20,950 nucleotides of DNA from Pelargonium cotyledonis (lineage: Eukaryota; Streptophyta; Magnoliopsida; Geraniales; Geraniaceae), in contig JAYMTA010001250.1 in the NCBI GenBank assembly GCA_036897625.1, positions 1 to 20,950 of the forward strand. Direction: 5' to 3'. Positions 1-9,613 of this stretch are shown one piece after another (within the stretch, counting starts at the first letter, position 1; every line of letters begins with the position of its first letter). The translations under genes were made by a program, and so were the position numbers. The notes beneath the pieces were generated by a model. The model was not told the origin of the DNA, did not search any database, and saw only the letters and a program-made list of their open reading frames with translations.

Positions 1-24
1 GAGAGAGAGAGAGAGAGAGAGAGA
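1..24. repeat. (GA)12 microsatellite
   Basis: The window opens with twelve uninterrupted GA dinucleotides. The tract may continue to the left of the window. It lies about 540 bp upstream of the CCT1 start codon, so it could be a distal promoter GA tract, but nothing in the sequence shows a function. Confidence 0.95.
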
Positions 25-331
25 AGGTTTAGGTTTCTTTGTTTTTGTTTTTTTTTAATTGCTAAGGGCTTATTTTGCTAATGAAAATGGGGGGTATAAT
101 GATCTTTTAGACCAAATTATCAGCAAAACTAACCTATCCTATTAAGTGATAAGTTTACCGTGATTAATTGAAATGCCATTTCTATTTCCGAGACTATGTG
201 TTTTAAGTCACAAGTTCACGAGGAATATCTATAATTTAACCTAAAAACTTTAGTCTCAAAAAGATGGTCTTAAATATCTAGGCCCGACAAAGTGTCTCGT
301 TTCTAAGAACGTACGGATCCAAATTGGACAA

Positions 332-337
332 TGGGCC
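332..337 (+). promoter_or_regulatory. Site II-type element TGGGCC
   Basis: TGGGCY elements are known in plants as TCP-factor sites in promoters of genes for growth, translation and proteostasis. The motif is short, so chance occurrence cannot be excluded. It gains weight from the telo-box 120 bp downstream and from the leader-like sequence between the two. Confidence 0.4.
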
Positions 338-457
338 AGGGTCGGGTTTTAGCGGCAACCACAGCTCCTCCTTTCTAGTTTCTTCTACTTGTACTGAGAG
401 TGTGGCGAGAGCTGAGAGCTACCGAGTTAGGGTTCTTCTTGCTTCCCGATCACTATC

Positions 458-465
458 TAGGGTTT
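458..465 (+). promoter_or_regulatory. Telo-box (TAGGGTTT, reverse of AAACCCTA)
   Basis: An exact plant telo-box lies about 100 bp before the start codon, probably in the leader or near the transcription start. Telo-boxes typically pair with site II elements in promoters of highly expressed housekeeping genes, which suits a chaperonin subunit. The assignment rests on an 8-bp motif only. Confidence 0.4.
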
Positions 466-563
466 TGCTACTACCAGTCTCGGTATACACCACTAGTCCT
501 CATTTGTGATTTTTTCGCTAACACTAGTAAAATCGAGATTTGTCAACACAAACTCACCGGAAA

Positions 564-3500
564 ATGTCTGTCGATATTCTCGGTGATCGCCAGTCCGGCC
601 AGGACGTTCGCACGCAAAACGGTACTTCGATTTTTTATTGCCCTTGTTCATTACTTATGCTGAGAAAGATAGTATAATCATAGTGTCCGGATCACATGAT
701 CGTTTCTCTAGCAATGTTTTTATGCATTGAATTTTTGCTTCCCTTGGACAGTTGTGGCCTGTCAATCAGTCTCCAACATCGTGAAAACCTCTCTTGGACC
801 GGTTGGACTCGACAAGGTATTATCAATGCCATATTTAGTTCAAGGATCTTAAATGACTTGATGTAGTACACAGATGGACTCGAAGTATTTTTTTGAACCT
901 AAGTGTGTTTTGTTGTCTGCATATTATAATTTTTACAAAAAGCTGTTTTTTGAAGAATGTTCCTCGTTGACATCAAGGGAATGGTTTTGCCATGAATACA
1001 CAGTAAATATGGTATGGCATGTCTTCAACCATGCTGAGTTTTTGAGGGTTTCCCTTGTAAAATGTAGACATAAAGTGAATGTGTTTGCCAGTTGCCACAG
1101 ATACATGATAAATATGGTATAAAAGCACGCTGAGGTGCGGAATAGGTTCCAATTCCGTCAGTAATTGCAAGTTGGTGAAATTATCAATACTTGCATGTAT
1201 GTTGTAGTTCAACAGTATTTAAAACTAGGGTTTAGAGTAGAAACATTTGATGAGTGACATGCCAAGGTCCATTTACTCTTTGTTTCTTATCTTGGTCTGG
1301 ATTTATATGCGAGATTAATATGTTTCTCTTAGTTAATCTTAAATCTTAGCCAAACCAACCTTCCAGTTGACTTGATCTGTGCATTCGTGCCATATGGTCC
1401 TTAAATGATGTTTGGTTATTCTTGAGTGGTTCCTTTAGCAGTTGCATCTGCACTGTCAATTGTAGTTTATTTTACTAACAACTTGATTTTGATTTGAATA
1501 TTTTGTTGCTACTGAGTATTTTGTGTCATCTCTGTATATAAGGAAGTGGTGTTAACTGGCCTCTGTTGATGATTGCAATTTTTCAGATGCTAGTTGATGA
1601 TATTGGCGATGTAACAATAACAAACGACGGTGCTACTATACTCAAGATGTTAGAGGTTGAGCATCCAGCTGCAAAGGTAGATTGTTGGTTGCTTTTGTGC
1701 TACTGATGATTAGTAGTAGCATCTCTTCTCCATCTGAAGTGACTATTAGTTTAATATTCCTTACATCCATTGCTTCTTGTGGAGTATAGGTGCTTGTGGA
1801 GCTGGCTGAACTTCAAGATCGAGAAGTAGGGGATGGGACTACCTCAGTGGTCATTGTAGCTGCTGAGTTACTCAAGGTAATCTGTCAATAGTGTGTGTGC
1901 TTTCTGTTGATTATGTTTCATTTCCGCGCTCATGCTGATGTGATGTTCTGTTCCTTCTCAAACTCTTTAGTTTACTCTTATGTATTGAGAAAGAATGATG
2001 AATGACGAGTTTGTAATCTTTACATTTGCAAATGTTTTGCAGAGAGCAAATGATCTCGTGAGAAATAAGATTCATCCTACATCAATAATCAGTGGATACA
2101 GAGTGAGTTTTCTAAAGCTAGGTCAAATATTATTTATGCCAAAGCAAAAATATCCTTTGCATTCAGACTTCATACTTTGTAATCTGTCATTCTGTCTCTT
2201 TTGGCATTTTTAAGATATAAATGTGGTTATTACAAGTCAATTCTCCCATATATCTTGTGTTGTAGATATTTACTAATTTGTTTTCATTTTCAACAGCTTG
2301 CTATGAAGGAAGGATGCAAGTATATCGAGGATAAACTCGCAATGAAGGTACTGTCTCTTAACTAATTAAAATTATCTTATCAAAGAGCTAATACCACGTC
2401 CTTACTCTTATTACATCCTGTCTTCAATGTGATACGATTTATTTTATTCTATGTAACAATTCTTGGTAATGGTACTTGTATATTTTTTCAGGTTGAAAAG
2501 CTTGGAAAGAATTCACTTGTGAACTGTGCGAAGACAAGTATGTCTTCTAAGTTGATAGCTAGTGACAGCGATTTCTTTGCAAACTTGGTAAGTTAAGTAA
2601 CTTATTAAGTGTGCTATTTCGATTCTTCAAGAGATTGATTTTGAAAATTATGCTATCTGCTGCTACCTGCATAGCAGTTAACTGTTGGGCTTATAATTTG
2701 GTACTCACTGCTGTGTAAAGGTTAAATCAGTTACTGCTGCATATGTTGGAAGTAATCAACCGTTAAATTCCTTTTTAGGTCGTTGATGCAGTTCAATCAG
2801 TGAAGACAACTAATGCACGTGGGGAGACTAGATATCCTATCAAGGTAACTTTTTGTGCAAGTATCAAATTATTAGTCAGGAATGTTGTTCTCTGTTATTA
2901 CTTCTATCATTATTAATGTGGTGCATATTACTTCTGTCATTATTAATGTGGTGCATATTACTTTTTAGAGACTGCTGGTAAACTGATTACTGACCTGATA
3001 ATATAAAAAATGTTATATCCATGAACCATTATATTTAAAATTTTAAACAATGAGTTGCATGGTGGAAGGTATATGTATTTGTTTCAAACTCTATTCCTAT
3101 TTTATTGGTTTATCTAATTTCCATGAGATAGTCAAGTGACCCTGATCACATAATTTTGCCATGCTTGCTAATTTTCAATGCAACAAAGTGACACCCATAC
3201 AGTCATATCAAAAGCGTTGCATAGTATATTCTAGTTTGAAACTAGTTACTGAAATTTCACAATAGCATGATGCAAAAAGAGATTTTTACATGTGTGGTCA
3301 AATCACCTTTTGTGTATGTTCATATACTGTCACAACTTAGACTTGGGGTAAAAAAATCAAGTCTCCTAGTGTAGATATTTTAGGCAAGAAAGACATCGAG
3401 GGGCTCAAGTTCTATTCAAAAGTAAACTCAAGAAAGAAATCAAGTAGCTCAAGTTCTACAGTGTTTAATCTTTGTTCTCTGCAGTTGTTCTTTGCCCTCC

Positions 3501-6500
3501 ATTAGTGATGATATCCTACTCTTGATGTCATAGGGTATCAATATTCTTAAAGCTCATGGAAAGAGTGCAAGAGATAGCTACTTGTTGAAGGGCTATGCAC
3601 TAAATACTGGTCGTGCAGCCCAAGGAATGCCTACTCGGGTTGCCCCAGCAAGGATAGCTTGCCTTGATTTCAATCTTCAGAAAACCAAGATGCAGATGGG
3701 TGTCCAGGTCTTGGTTAGTGATCCAAGGGAGCTTGAGAAAATTCGCCAAAGGTGACAATTTAATCATCTTTGACCTTTCTGCTTGTTGTGTGGCTTTGAT
3801 TTTTTTTTTGCTAGTGTCCGTATAGATGACTGAGAATTACTGTGCGTTTATGTATTGGGGGTTGGAACTTGGATGCTGTGGTTATGATCTGTCTTTCAGC
3901 AGCTTCGTAGGAGGTCATTTGAATGTGCCCTTTGCTAATTATTTGTTTTAGCTCACCCTACATAATAGGTTATCGAGTACCTCTTATGAAATGAATATTG
4001 ATGGCTTATTTCTATGTTGCGTACTGTATTTGAGGGTACAAATATGGCTCACGGTGGTTCACTGTTTAATAGCTAAGGTTTTAGATCCAAAGCACACCAC
4101 AAATCGTCCTTTGACAAGACCTGATTTTCATTGCAATATGTAGTAGTAGTACTACTAGTCTATTACTACTACGGTTTGCTGTAAGAGATCCACACATTAA
4201 TGTTGAGTCTGTTGGATGAGTATAGCAACATGGTACTAGGCACAATCTTACCAGCCATATTACTATTCATCTCATTCTGAGTATACATGTGTGGCCATGT
4301 TTATACACACTATTACACATATAACATAGTAGTAAGCAACAATATGGACCGGTCGTTATATTAAGTGTAGCTCAGTTGAGAACCAAGTCTAATTTCCATT
4401 TGCAACTGATGTTTAATCTTCAATGTTTGTTTAGTGTGTGTCTTCAGATGCATTTGTTATGAGAACTTTTTTGGTGCTTTATTGGCTTTCCCGAGGCACT
4501 TGAAATGGGATTATTGGTTATTTTATTGATCTAGAATTATTGATTTGTGATCAATTTGTTCATTTTGTGGATGATTTACAGTATATTCTATTTTATTGAT
4601 CTGGGATTATTGGTTAGACTTGGGATACAATTCTCACAACCTTATGATTTCTCCCAGACATCATCGAGATGGTTGATGTCATTATGAATTTGGTTCAATG
4701 TTGATTTGGTCATTTTTTTTTTTTTGCAGAGAAGCTGATATGACTAAGGAGCGCATTCAGAAGCTTCTTAAAGCTGGGGCTAATGTTATTCTTACAACAA
4801 AAGGGATTGATGATATGGCCCTCAAGGCAGGTTATTGTGGTTGTTTGAGATTTTTAGTATTACATCCCCTCAGGGTTAGCCAGTTGTGCATATGTAATGT
4901 TAATGCAAGGCAAATAACTTAATATTTTCAACTGTTTGTTCAGTACTTTGTTGAAGCTGGGGCAATTGCTGTGAGGCGTGTACGGAAAGAAGATATGCGA
5001 CATGTTGCCAAGGCAACTGGCGGAACTATGGTATTGTATACTTTGCAATTGATTTATCCTGTCAATATCATGTCATATTTTTTCAATTTGAACATACTGG
5101 GGTGATTAAAATTGTTTTGATTTTGAGCATTGCACAATATTAATACCACACTGTTAATAATTTTTTTACTCAACATTATGATAATGATTTGTTTTGCTTG
5201 TACTCTTTAAATTAGTGATTGTCTATTATCATGGCTGAGATCCTTTCTTGGTTGGAGAAGTTGACATTGTTGTATTTGGCATGTAGGATATGTTATTAGT
5301 CGTTTAACTACATGAGCTCGCTGTTGCAATTTTAGCTCCTTTGCTAATGTTGAACAATCAAACTCCCCACACCCTCTTAATTTTTATCTGGTAAAAAACT
5401 CTTAGAGTGCTTGTTGTTTTTATGGGGTCTCCTTAAAGATCAAACTAGAAGTAGTAATGAATTATCTGCCCTAGTGTTTTTGGATTAAGATTATCATTTT
5501 TAGCAGATTGATACCTTTGTTGAAATAAGGATGTACAGGTTCTCAGCATAAACCATATTTGTTTCTCTATATGGAACAATTGTCCCTTTGAGTATATGTG
5601 AGCTCTTGCCTGGTGTAGGCTCAATTTTTTTATGTTCCTGTGCATTCATTCTCTGATTAACTATTGGACCACGTATAATTTCTAGCATGATAGTTGAAAG
5701 GATATCTCTTTCTTCATTTATGTTTTTTTTATCACCCTCACGTTATTTATGTTGAAGGGGAATGCTTTATTATTAATGTACTCATGTATGTTAGAGCCTC
5801 AGGGCACAAATTATTTATGTTCCTGTGCATTCATTCTCTGATTAACCATTGGACCACTTATAATTTCTAGCGTGATAGTCGAAAGGATATCTCTTTCTTC
5901 ATTTATTTTTTTTTTATCACCCTCATGTTATTTATGTTGAACGGGAATGCTTTATTATTAATGTACTCATGTATGTTACAGCCTCAGGGCATTCTTGAAT
6001 TTTCTAAATCCTGGATATTTCTTATGTTATTTATATCGTGCCATCATTTGAGCCTTTCCATTGTAATTGACAGTAAATTTTTGGTTTTCTTTGGTGTGCC
6101 AGTTTATCTGGGAATTTTGTGCCTAAAAGATTGATGCCTGCAGGTTTCAACATTTGCTGATATGGAAGGTGATGAAACTTTCGATCCATCACTTCTTGGA
6201 TATGCCGAAGAGGTCGTGGAGGAACGTATTGCTGATGACGATGTGATTTTGATTAAAGGAACCAAAACTTCTAGTGCAGTGAGTTTTTTTCCTATCCTCC
6301 AGATTCTGGGATCAGTTGGACTGTGGGATGTAGTACAGAGAAATTTTTAAAGTTTGAATGTGCCAGAATCCTGATCAATATATGGTTCAGGCTATCCTAA
6401 TTTTTCCATAGCACATATCTTTTGATAGGAATATTGAAATAAAGAATTGTTACCCATGCTTGGGTTCTTAGGTGATGTCTGTTGCATGGAAATGCCAAGT

Positions 6501-7888
6501 TCTATATACGTAGTTTAATTTTGTTTTGTATTTTTTCAGGTTTCTTTAATTCTTAGAGGTGCCAATGACTATATGCTTGATGAGATGGAAAGAGCACTTC
6601 ATGATGCTTTGTGCATTGTCAAGAGGACCCTTGAATCTAATGCGGTAAGTTGAAGAATTTGGTGAACTTTTATGCAACATTTTGTTTGATTATTTTGAAC
6701 AGCATGTCCATGAATTCATTTATCCATGCTAATTAGTGTTCTTTTGTCATATATTCAATATAGGTGGTAGCAGGGGGTGGTGCTGTAGAAGCTGCTCTAT
6801 CCGTGTTTCTGGAGCATTTTGCTACAACTTTGGGATCACGAGAACAGTTGGCTATAGCAGAATTTGCTGAGTCCCTACTTATCATACCAAAGGTTAAATA
6901 CTAATTTATGAATTTTTTGTTTTTTCCTCATCCTTACCCTGTGATCATTGTTGCTTATAAATAGAAATATCCATTTCAGGTTCTTGCTGTAAATGCAGCA
7001 AAGGATGCTACTGAGTTGGTTGCAAAGCTCCGAGCTTATCACTACACAGCACAAACCAAGGCTGACAAGCAACATTTATCTGGGTAATTACATACTTCTG
7101 CTTACACATTACTAATTCAATTGTCTTGTTTTCCGATTTCCTTTGGTAGAGAACTCTTAGTGGAGTGATTCCAAAGGTTTCTTAGTCTGAGACTCTGAAC
7201 CTTCGGCCCACTTGGCTATTTGAAATATAAGCAACTTGTGGCTGCCGGTTAGTGGCCGCTGTATTACGGAATATGGCGAGGGCCGAGGGTTGTGGGTATC
7301 TACTGCTACATTGAATCTTGTTTAGACACTGGCTCTACCCTTGTTCAATTTTTATTTATTTATTCTTGTCCATAGTGCTATATGTTAGCTCACGATTCCA
7401 ACAAGCAGCAAGACTCCATTTATCAAATTATCACTTTCAACATTTTATTACAGTACTAAGTTTCTTCTCCATATTTTAGACATAAAAGCATTTTACTTTT
7501 TTTCCAAGCATCTTTATTCCATGCTCTTTGTTTTATACGCGAAGCATTAAAGGTGTCGAACATGCTCCCTTCTTACTGCCTTTACGAGTACTCAGCTTTT
7601 AGTGTTCATTGCAGCATGGGGCTAGATCTTTTGAAGGGAACTGTGCGCAACAACTTAGAAGCTGGAGTTATTGAGCCATCCATGAGCAAAGTAAAGATAA
7701 TACAGGTAGAGTAAAAAAAGATAATAAACCTCAATCTTTGATTTTGATTGAATTTCCCATAAGAGCATAGCTGTACTAAATAGGTGTATATATTTGCATC
7801 ACAGTTTGCAACTGAAGCTGCTATTACTATCCTCCGAATTGATGACATGATCAAGCTTGTCAAGGATGAAAGTCAAAATGATGAATAG
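564..7888 (+). CDS. CCT1: T-complex protein 1 subunit alpha (CCT-alpha, TRiC/CCT chaperonin)
   Basis: Encodes one of eight subunits of the cytosolic group II chaperonin that folds actin, tubulin and other proteins by ATP-driven lid closure. Coding exons: 564-621, 752-816, 1587-1676, 1790-1876, 2043-2102, 2297-2347, 2492-2587, 2779-2844, 3534-3751, 4730-4826, 4944-5030, 6144-6278, 6540-6644, 6764-6892, 6980-7083, 7615-7705 and 7805-7888. They total 1623 nt, or 540 residues, close to the roughly 545 of plant CCT1. The protein starts [19 protein letters not shown]. Visible motifs are LGPVGLDK (34-41), NDGATI (54-59), the nucleotide-binding GDGTTS (85-90), catalytic Asp392 in HDAL, and VVAGGG (406-411). 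It ends DESQNDE. The start is the first ATG of the leader and has A at -3. All introns are GT-AG except intron 10, which needs a GC donor. No frameshift or internal stop was seen, so the gene looks functional. Confidence 0.97.
817..1586 (+). other. CCT1 intron 2 (770 bp)
   Basis: AT-rich intron between the exons for residues 20-41 and 42-71. It contains a weak, imperfect internal similarity around 994-1015 and 1104-1122 (both include TAAATATGGTAT). No gene, RNA or transposon was recognised. The short frames here (874-1122 and its antisense) have no family resemblance. Confidence 0.8.
2845..3533 (+). other. CCT1 intron 8 (689 bp)
   Basis: Apart from the 30-bp duplication near its donor I see only AT-rich sequence. 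A direct-repeat-like pair, AAGTTCTA / CAAGTTCTAC, occurs near 3407 and 3447. No transposon ends, RNA gene or coding frame is supported. The intron ends TCATAG before the long exon 9. Confidence 0.75.
2897..2956 (+). repeat. 30-bp tandem duplication in CCT1 intron 8
   Basis: Two adjacent 30-bp copies (2897-2926 and 2927-2956) differ at one base (CTTCTATC against CTTCTGTC). The start of a third copy (ATTACTT) follows. They lie 53 bp past the exon 8 donor. This looks like a replication-slippage product with no evident role. Confidence 0.93.
3752..4729 (+). other. CCT1 intron 9 (978 bp)
   Basis: A long intron ending in a 13-T polypyrimidine tract and GCAG. It carries a 14-bp palindrome TAGTAGTACTACTA near 4144-4157. 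It also has an imperfect repeat of a TTTTATTGATCT…GATTATTG motif (around 4519-4540 and 4590-4612). No gene is recognised. Confidence 0.7.
4827..4828 (+). other. CCT1: Non-canonical GC splice donor of CCT1 intron 10
   Basis: Exon 10 ends in codons for GIDDMALK and the next bases are GCAGGT. Exon 11 starts TAC TTT GTT GAA after TTCAG at 4943. Only cutting after AAG at 4826, with GC as donor, keeps the frame and gives the family sequence MALK-YFVEAGA. The nearest GT (4831-4832) would add four bases and reach TGA after K-A-V-L-C. A minor class of plant introns is GC-AG, so this is plausible, but the donor context (GCAGGT) is not ideal. Confidence 0.85.
5031..6143 (+). other. CCT1 intron 11 (1113 bp)
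   Basis: The longest intron of CCT1. About a third of it is the 178-bp tandem duplication described separately. The rest is AT-rich without recognised content. Frames around 5445-5688 on the minus strand run across the repeat and have no family resemblance. Confidence 0.75.
5629..5991 (+). repeat. 178-bp tandem duplication in CCT1 intron 11
   Basis: Copy 1 (5629-5806) and copy 2 (5814-5991) are direct repeats at an offset of 185 bp. They differ at about nine positions, roughly 95% identical by eye. Each starts TTTATGTTCCTGTGCATTC and ends GCCTCAGGGCA. A 7-bp spacer (CAAATTA) separates them. No terminal inverted repeats or coding content are visible, so this appears to be a segmental tandem duplication rather than two transposon copies. 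Confidence 0.93.
7084..7614 (+). other. CCT1 intron 15 (531 bp)
   Basis: An intron that splits a Gly codon (GG|C). It contains a locally GC-richer patch at about 7198-7300 with GGCCGAGGGTTG, unlike the neighbouring AT-rich introns. This might be a relic of an insertion. No ends or repeats could be found to prove that. Confidence 0.65.
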
Positions 7889-8837
7889 GTATTGATCTGT
7901 CCTAAGATAAAGTTTTGGTTCTTTTCCGACAGAGACTGGCTTTTGGAATTTTGTTTCCTAGGATTTTTCATCCTCTTCCCCTCCGTTTTAGGGTTGTTAA
8001 CTAGGATTTTTTTAAATTCCTTGATTGTGTGCCTGTATTTTGATGAATTCCAGAGAGTGATGTCTGACTAGTCTTGAATATATTTTTCTATTATATTGTA
8101 CCTTAACTATGATGTGTTATTGAAAACTAATTTCATTTTTGTGCAATGCATTACAGAGCTCTCCAATAAGTTTTTCACTTGTCATTCTGCTTCTCAATGC
8201 TCCACAATGCACAGTACTGAATATATCTTATGATTGCAGCTACAAAATTAGGCTTCAGTTTCAGGGTGTGCAGGTTGCATCCATGAAAGTTCACATGATC
8301 CAACCAAGCCCTGCACACTGGAAATGCGACGACTTATTATGAGAATAGGCCCATAAGAGACAGTATAGTATCACTGTCCATCTGTGGGACGACGTGACCT
8401 AGGAAATCAAACATGTTTTGCTAGCAATTTTTCATGTATTACACTCAACAAAAACATGTTAAAATTTAAACATTCTAGCAATTCGATCCCTCTTATGCAA
8501 TTAAGAACAGTGTACAACACTACTAAACAACTCCCTTGAACGTATAAATAATCATTCATCCAACCATTTTTTGGGGGCTTGCCCTTTCCCTGAAGCGTAT
8601 GATTTGGTTTAATGTGCCTTGAAGGATTCTCCAATCAAAAGAGCCTGCAACCTGTCAGCATGAAATGCAAATGAACTTCGCATAACATACAAAAGTGTGT
8701 CCAAAAGGAGGTCCATCCATACAAGAACCTCGTTTTCCATTTACATCAGAAGGGCTGAAACTTTGCAGGATCCTTCAGCATCCGTCTGCTCTCTTCCACC
8801 ATTTGTTGCTTTCAGCACTGCCATTCCTTCTCCCAGC
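7889..8837. other. Convergent 3'-UTR / intergenic region
   Basis: Between the CCT1 stop codon and the probable last exon of the minus-strand gene. The first about 250 bp is T-rich and typical of a plant 3' UTR. A possible 3'-UTR intron could run from GTATTG at 7889 to TTGCAG at 8239, but this is unproven. The minus strand of about 8430-8838 probably holds the 3' UTR of the P-loop NTPase gene, with a further acceptor-like CTGACAG near 8650. No protein-coding frame is supported. Polyadenylation sites could not be fixed. Confidence 0.5.
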
Positions 8838-8838
8838 T

Positions 8839-9580
8839 CTGCACAAACATATATTCCGATGGGTAATTAAACAAGCAAGGGAAAATATATACTACCTCCG
8901 TTCCAAATTAAATGTCGTTTTAGAGTTTTTCACACATATTAAGAAAAGTTGCTAAATGACTTTTATACCCTTAACTAAAAGACACAAAACTCATCATTGA
9001 TAGTCCATTAATATGATATTAAGGTAAAAAACTTTTCATATTCTATGTGAAAGTTATTATGACAAAGGGCATTATAGGAAAGTCATTGTAAATGTTTGGT
9101 AAAAGTTGAAAGTGACATTTATTTTAAAACAAAAATTAGACTTTAAAACGACATTTAATTTGAAACGGAGGTAGTATCATAAAAGAATGAATGCAAGATG
9201 TGGTCAATAGAATATAGGTTGCAAATTAGGAAACGCTGAAGATCATAAGAATGCTGAATTGGGCTGGCTCTTTCAATTTGCATAGGTTCATGAGATTGTT
9301 GTCCATCATGAAATACTGAATATTAAACATGTTTAATTGATCAAAATAGATTTTACAGATTTTGTGACCTCATAAACAATACAACGCATTTTCCCAGTGT
9401 TTTTTTTTTTGGCTTCATGTAGGAAAGGATAAGTTCGGGAAGTAATCAATTTTTACTTTTGTTAAGATTTGACTTTTATGGGACATGTCAAGAAAATGGA
9501 TAAAAGTTAGGTTCAGCTTGTAAATTTGCCAATATTTTGAAGCAGTTGAAACTAGAAAACTTAATAGGGCCATATAATAC
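8839..9580 (-). other. Putative 3'-UTR intron of the P-loop NTPase gene
   Basis: On the minus strand, 33 nt after the TAG stop, there is a strong donor CAG|GTATTA (GT at 9580-9579). The sequence TTTGTGCAG|AGCTGGG gives a good acceptor at 8839-8840. Together they would remove 742 bp that include the MITE. The junction lies less than 50 nt after the stop, so it would not be expected to trigger nonsense-mediated decay. This is inferred from splice consensus only. Confidence 0.45.
8892..9174. mobile_element. Stowaway-like MITE (Tc1/mariner class), 283 bp
   Basis: The terminal inverted repeats are about 34 bp with two mismatches. The left end starts CTACCTCCGTTCCAAATTAA and the right end, read inverted, starts CTACCTCCGTTTCAAATTAA. 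The element is flanked by a TA dinucleotide on both sides (8890-8891 and 9175-9176), the expected target-site duplication. The CTCCCTCCGT-type terminus is the known hallmark of Stowaway elements. There is no coding capacity. It sits in the inferred 3'-UTR intron of the minus-strand gene and is well preserved, suggesting a fairly young insertion. Confidence 0.92.
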
Positions 9581-9613
9581 CTGTTACTGCTCAAGCAAAC
9601 ATCTGCACACAAT

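Larger units (their letters stand above)
25..563 (+). promoter_or_regulatory. Upstream region and 5' leader of CCT1
   Basis: This 540-bp stretch has no convincing gene. The left 300 bp is AT-rich with no recognised motif. From about 325 onward it looks like a plant housekeeping promoter or leader: a site II-type TGGGCC at 332-337 and a telo-box TAGGGTTT at 458-465, with a second GTTAGGGTT at 425-433. No ATG occurs between 334 and the CCT1 start at 564, which fits an untranslated leader. The only ATG just upstream (331) opens a 15-codon frame ending at 378 and is probably outside the transcript. No clear TATA box was seen and the transcription start is not defined. Confidence 0.55.

Noticed and set aside
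331..378. Short upstream frame starting ATGGGCCAGG before CCT1
   Set aside because: It overlaps the site II motif and probably lies upstream of the transcription start. Nothing supports translation.
400..663. 87-codon frame in the leader and first exon of CCT1
   Set aside because: It starts at GTG, runs out of frame with the CCT1 start and into intron 1. No family resemblance.
4698..4922. 74-codon frame around CCT1 exon 10
   Set aside because: It is the genuine exon 10 read through into flanking introns, not a separate gene.
8741..8838. Coding extension of the P-loop NTPase on the minus strand (a frame starting ELGEGMAVLK)
   Set aside because: The conserved C-terminal frame already ends at TAG 9616-9614. 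Splicing into this frame would need a weak GTGTCC donor, and it gives no family match. It is better read as 3' UTR.
8695..8955. 86-codon plus-strand frame
   Set aside because: It runs from the antisense of a probable 3' UTR into the MITE. A chance frame.
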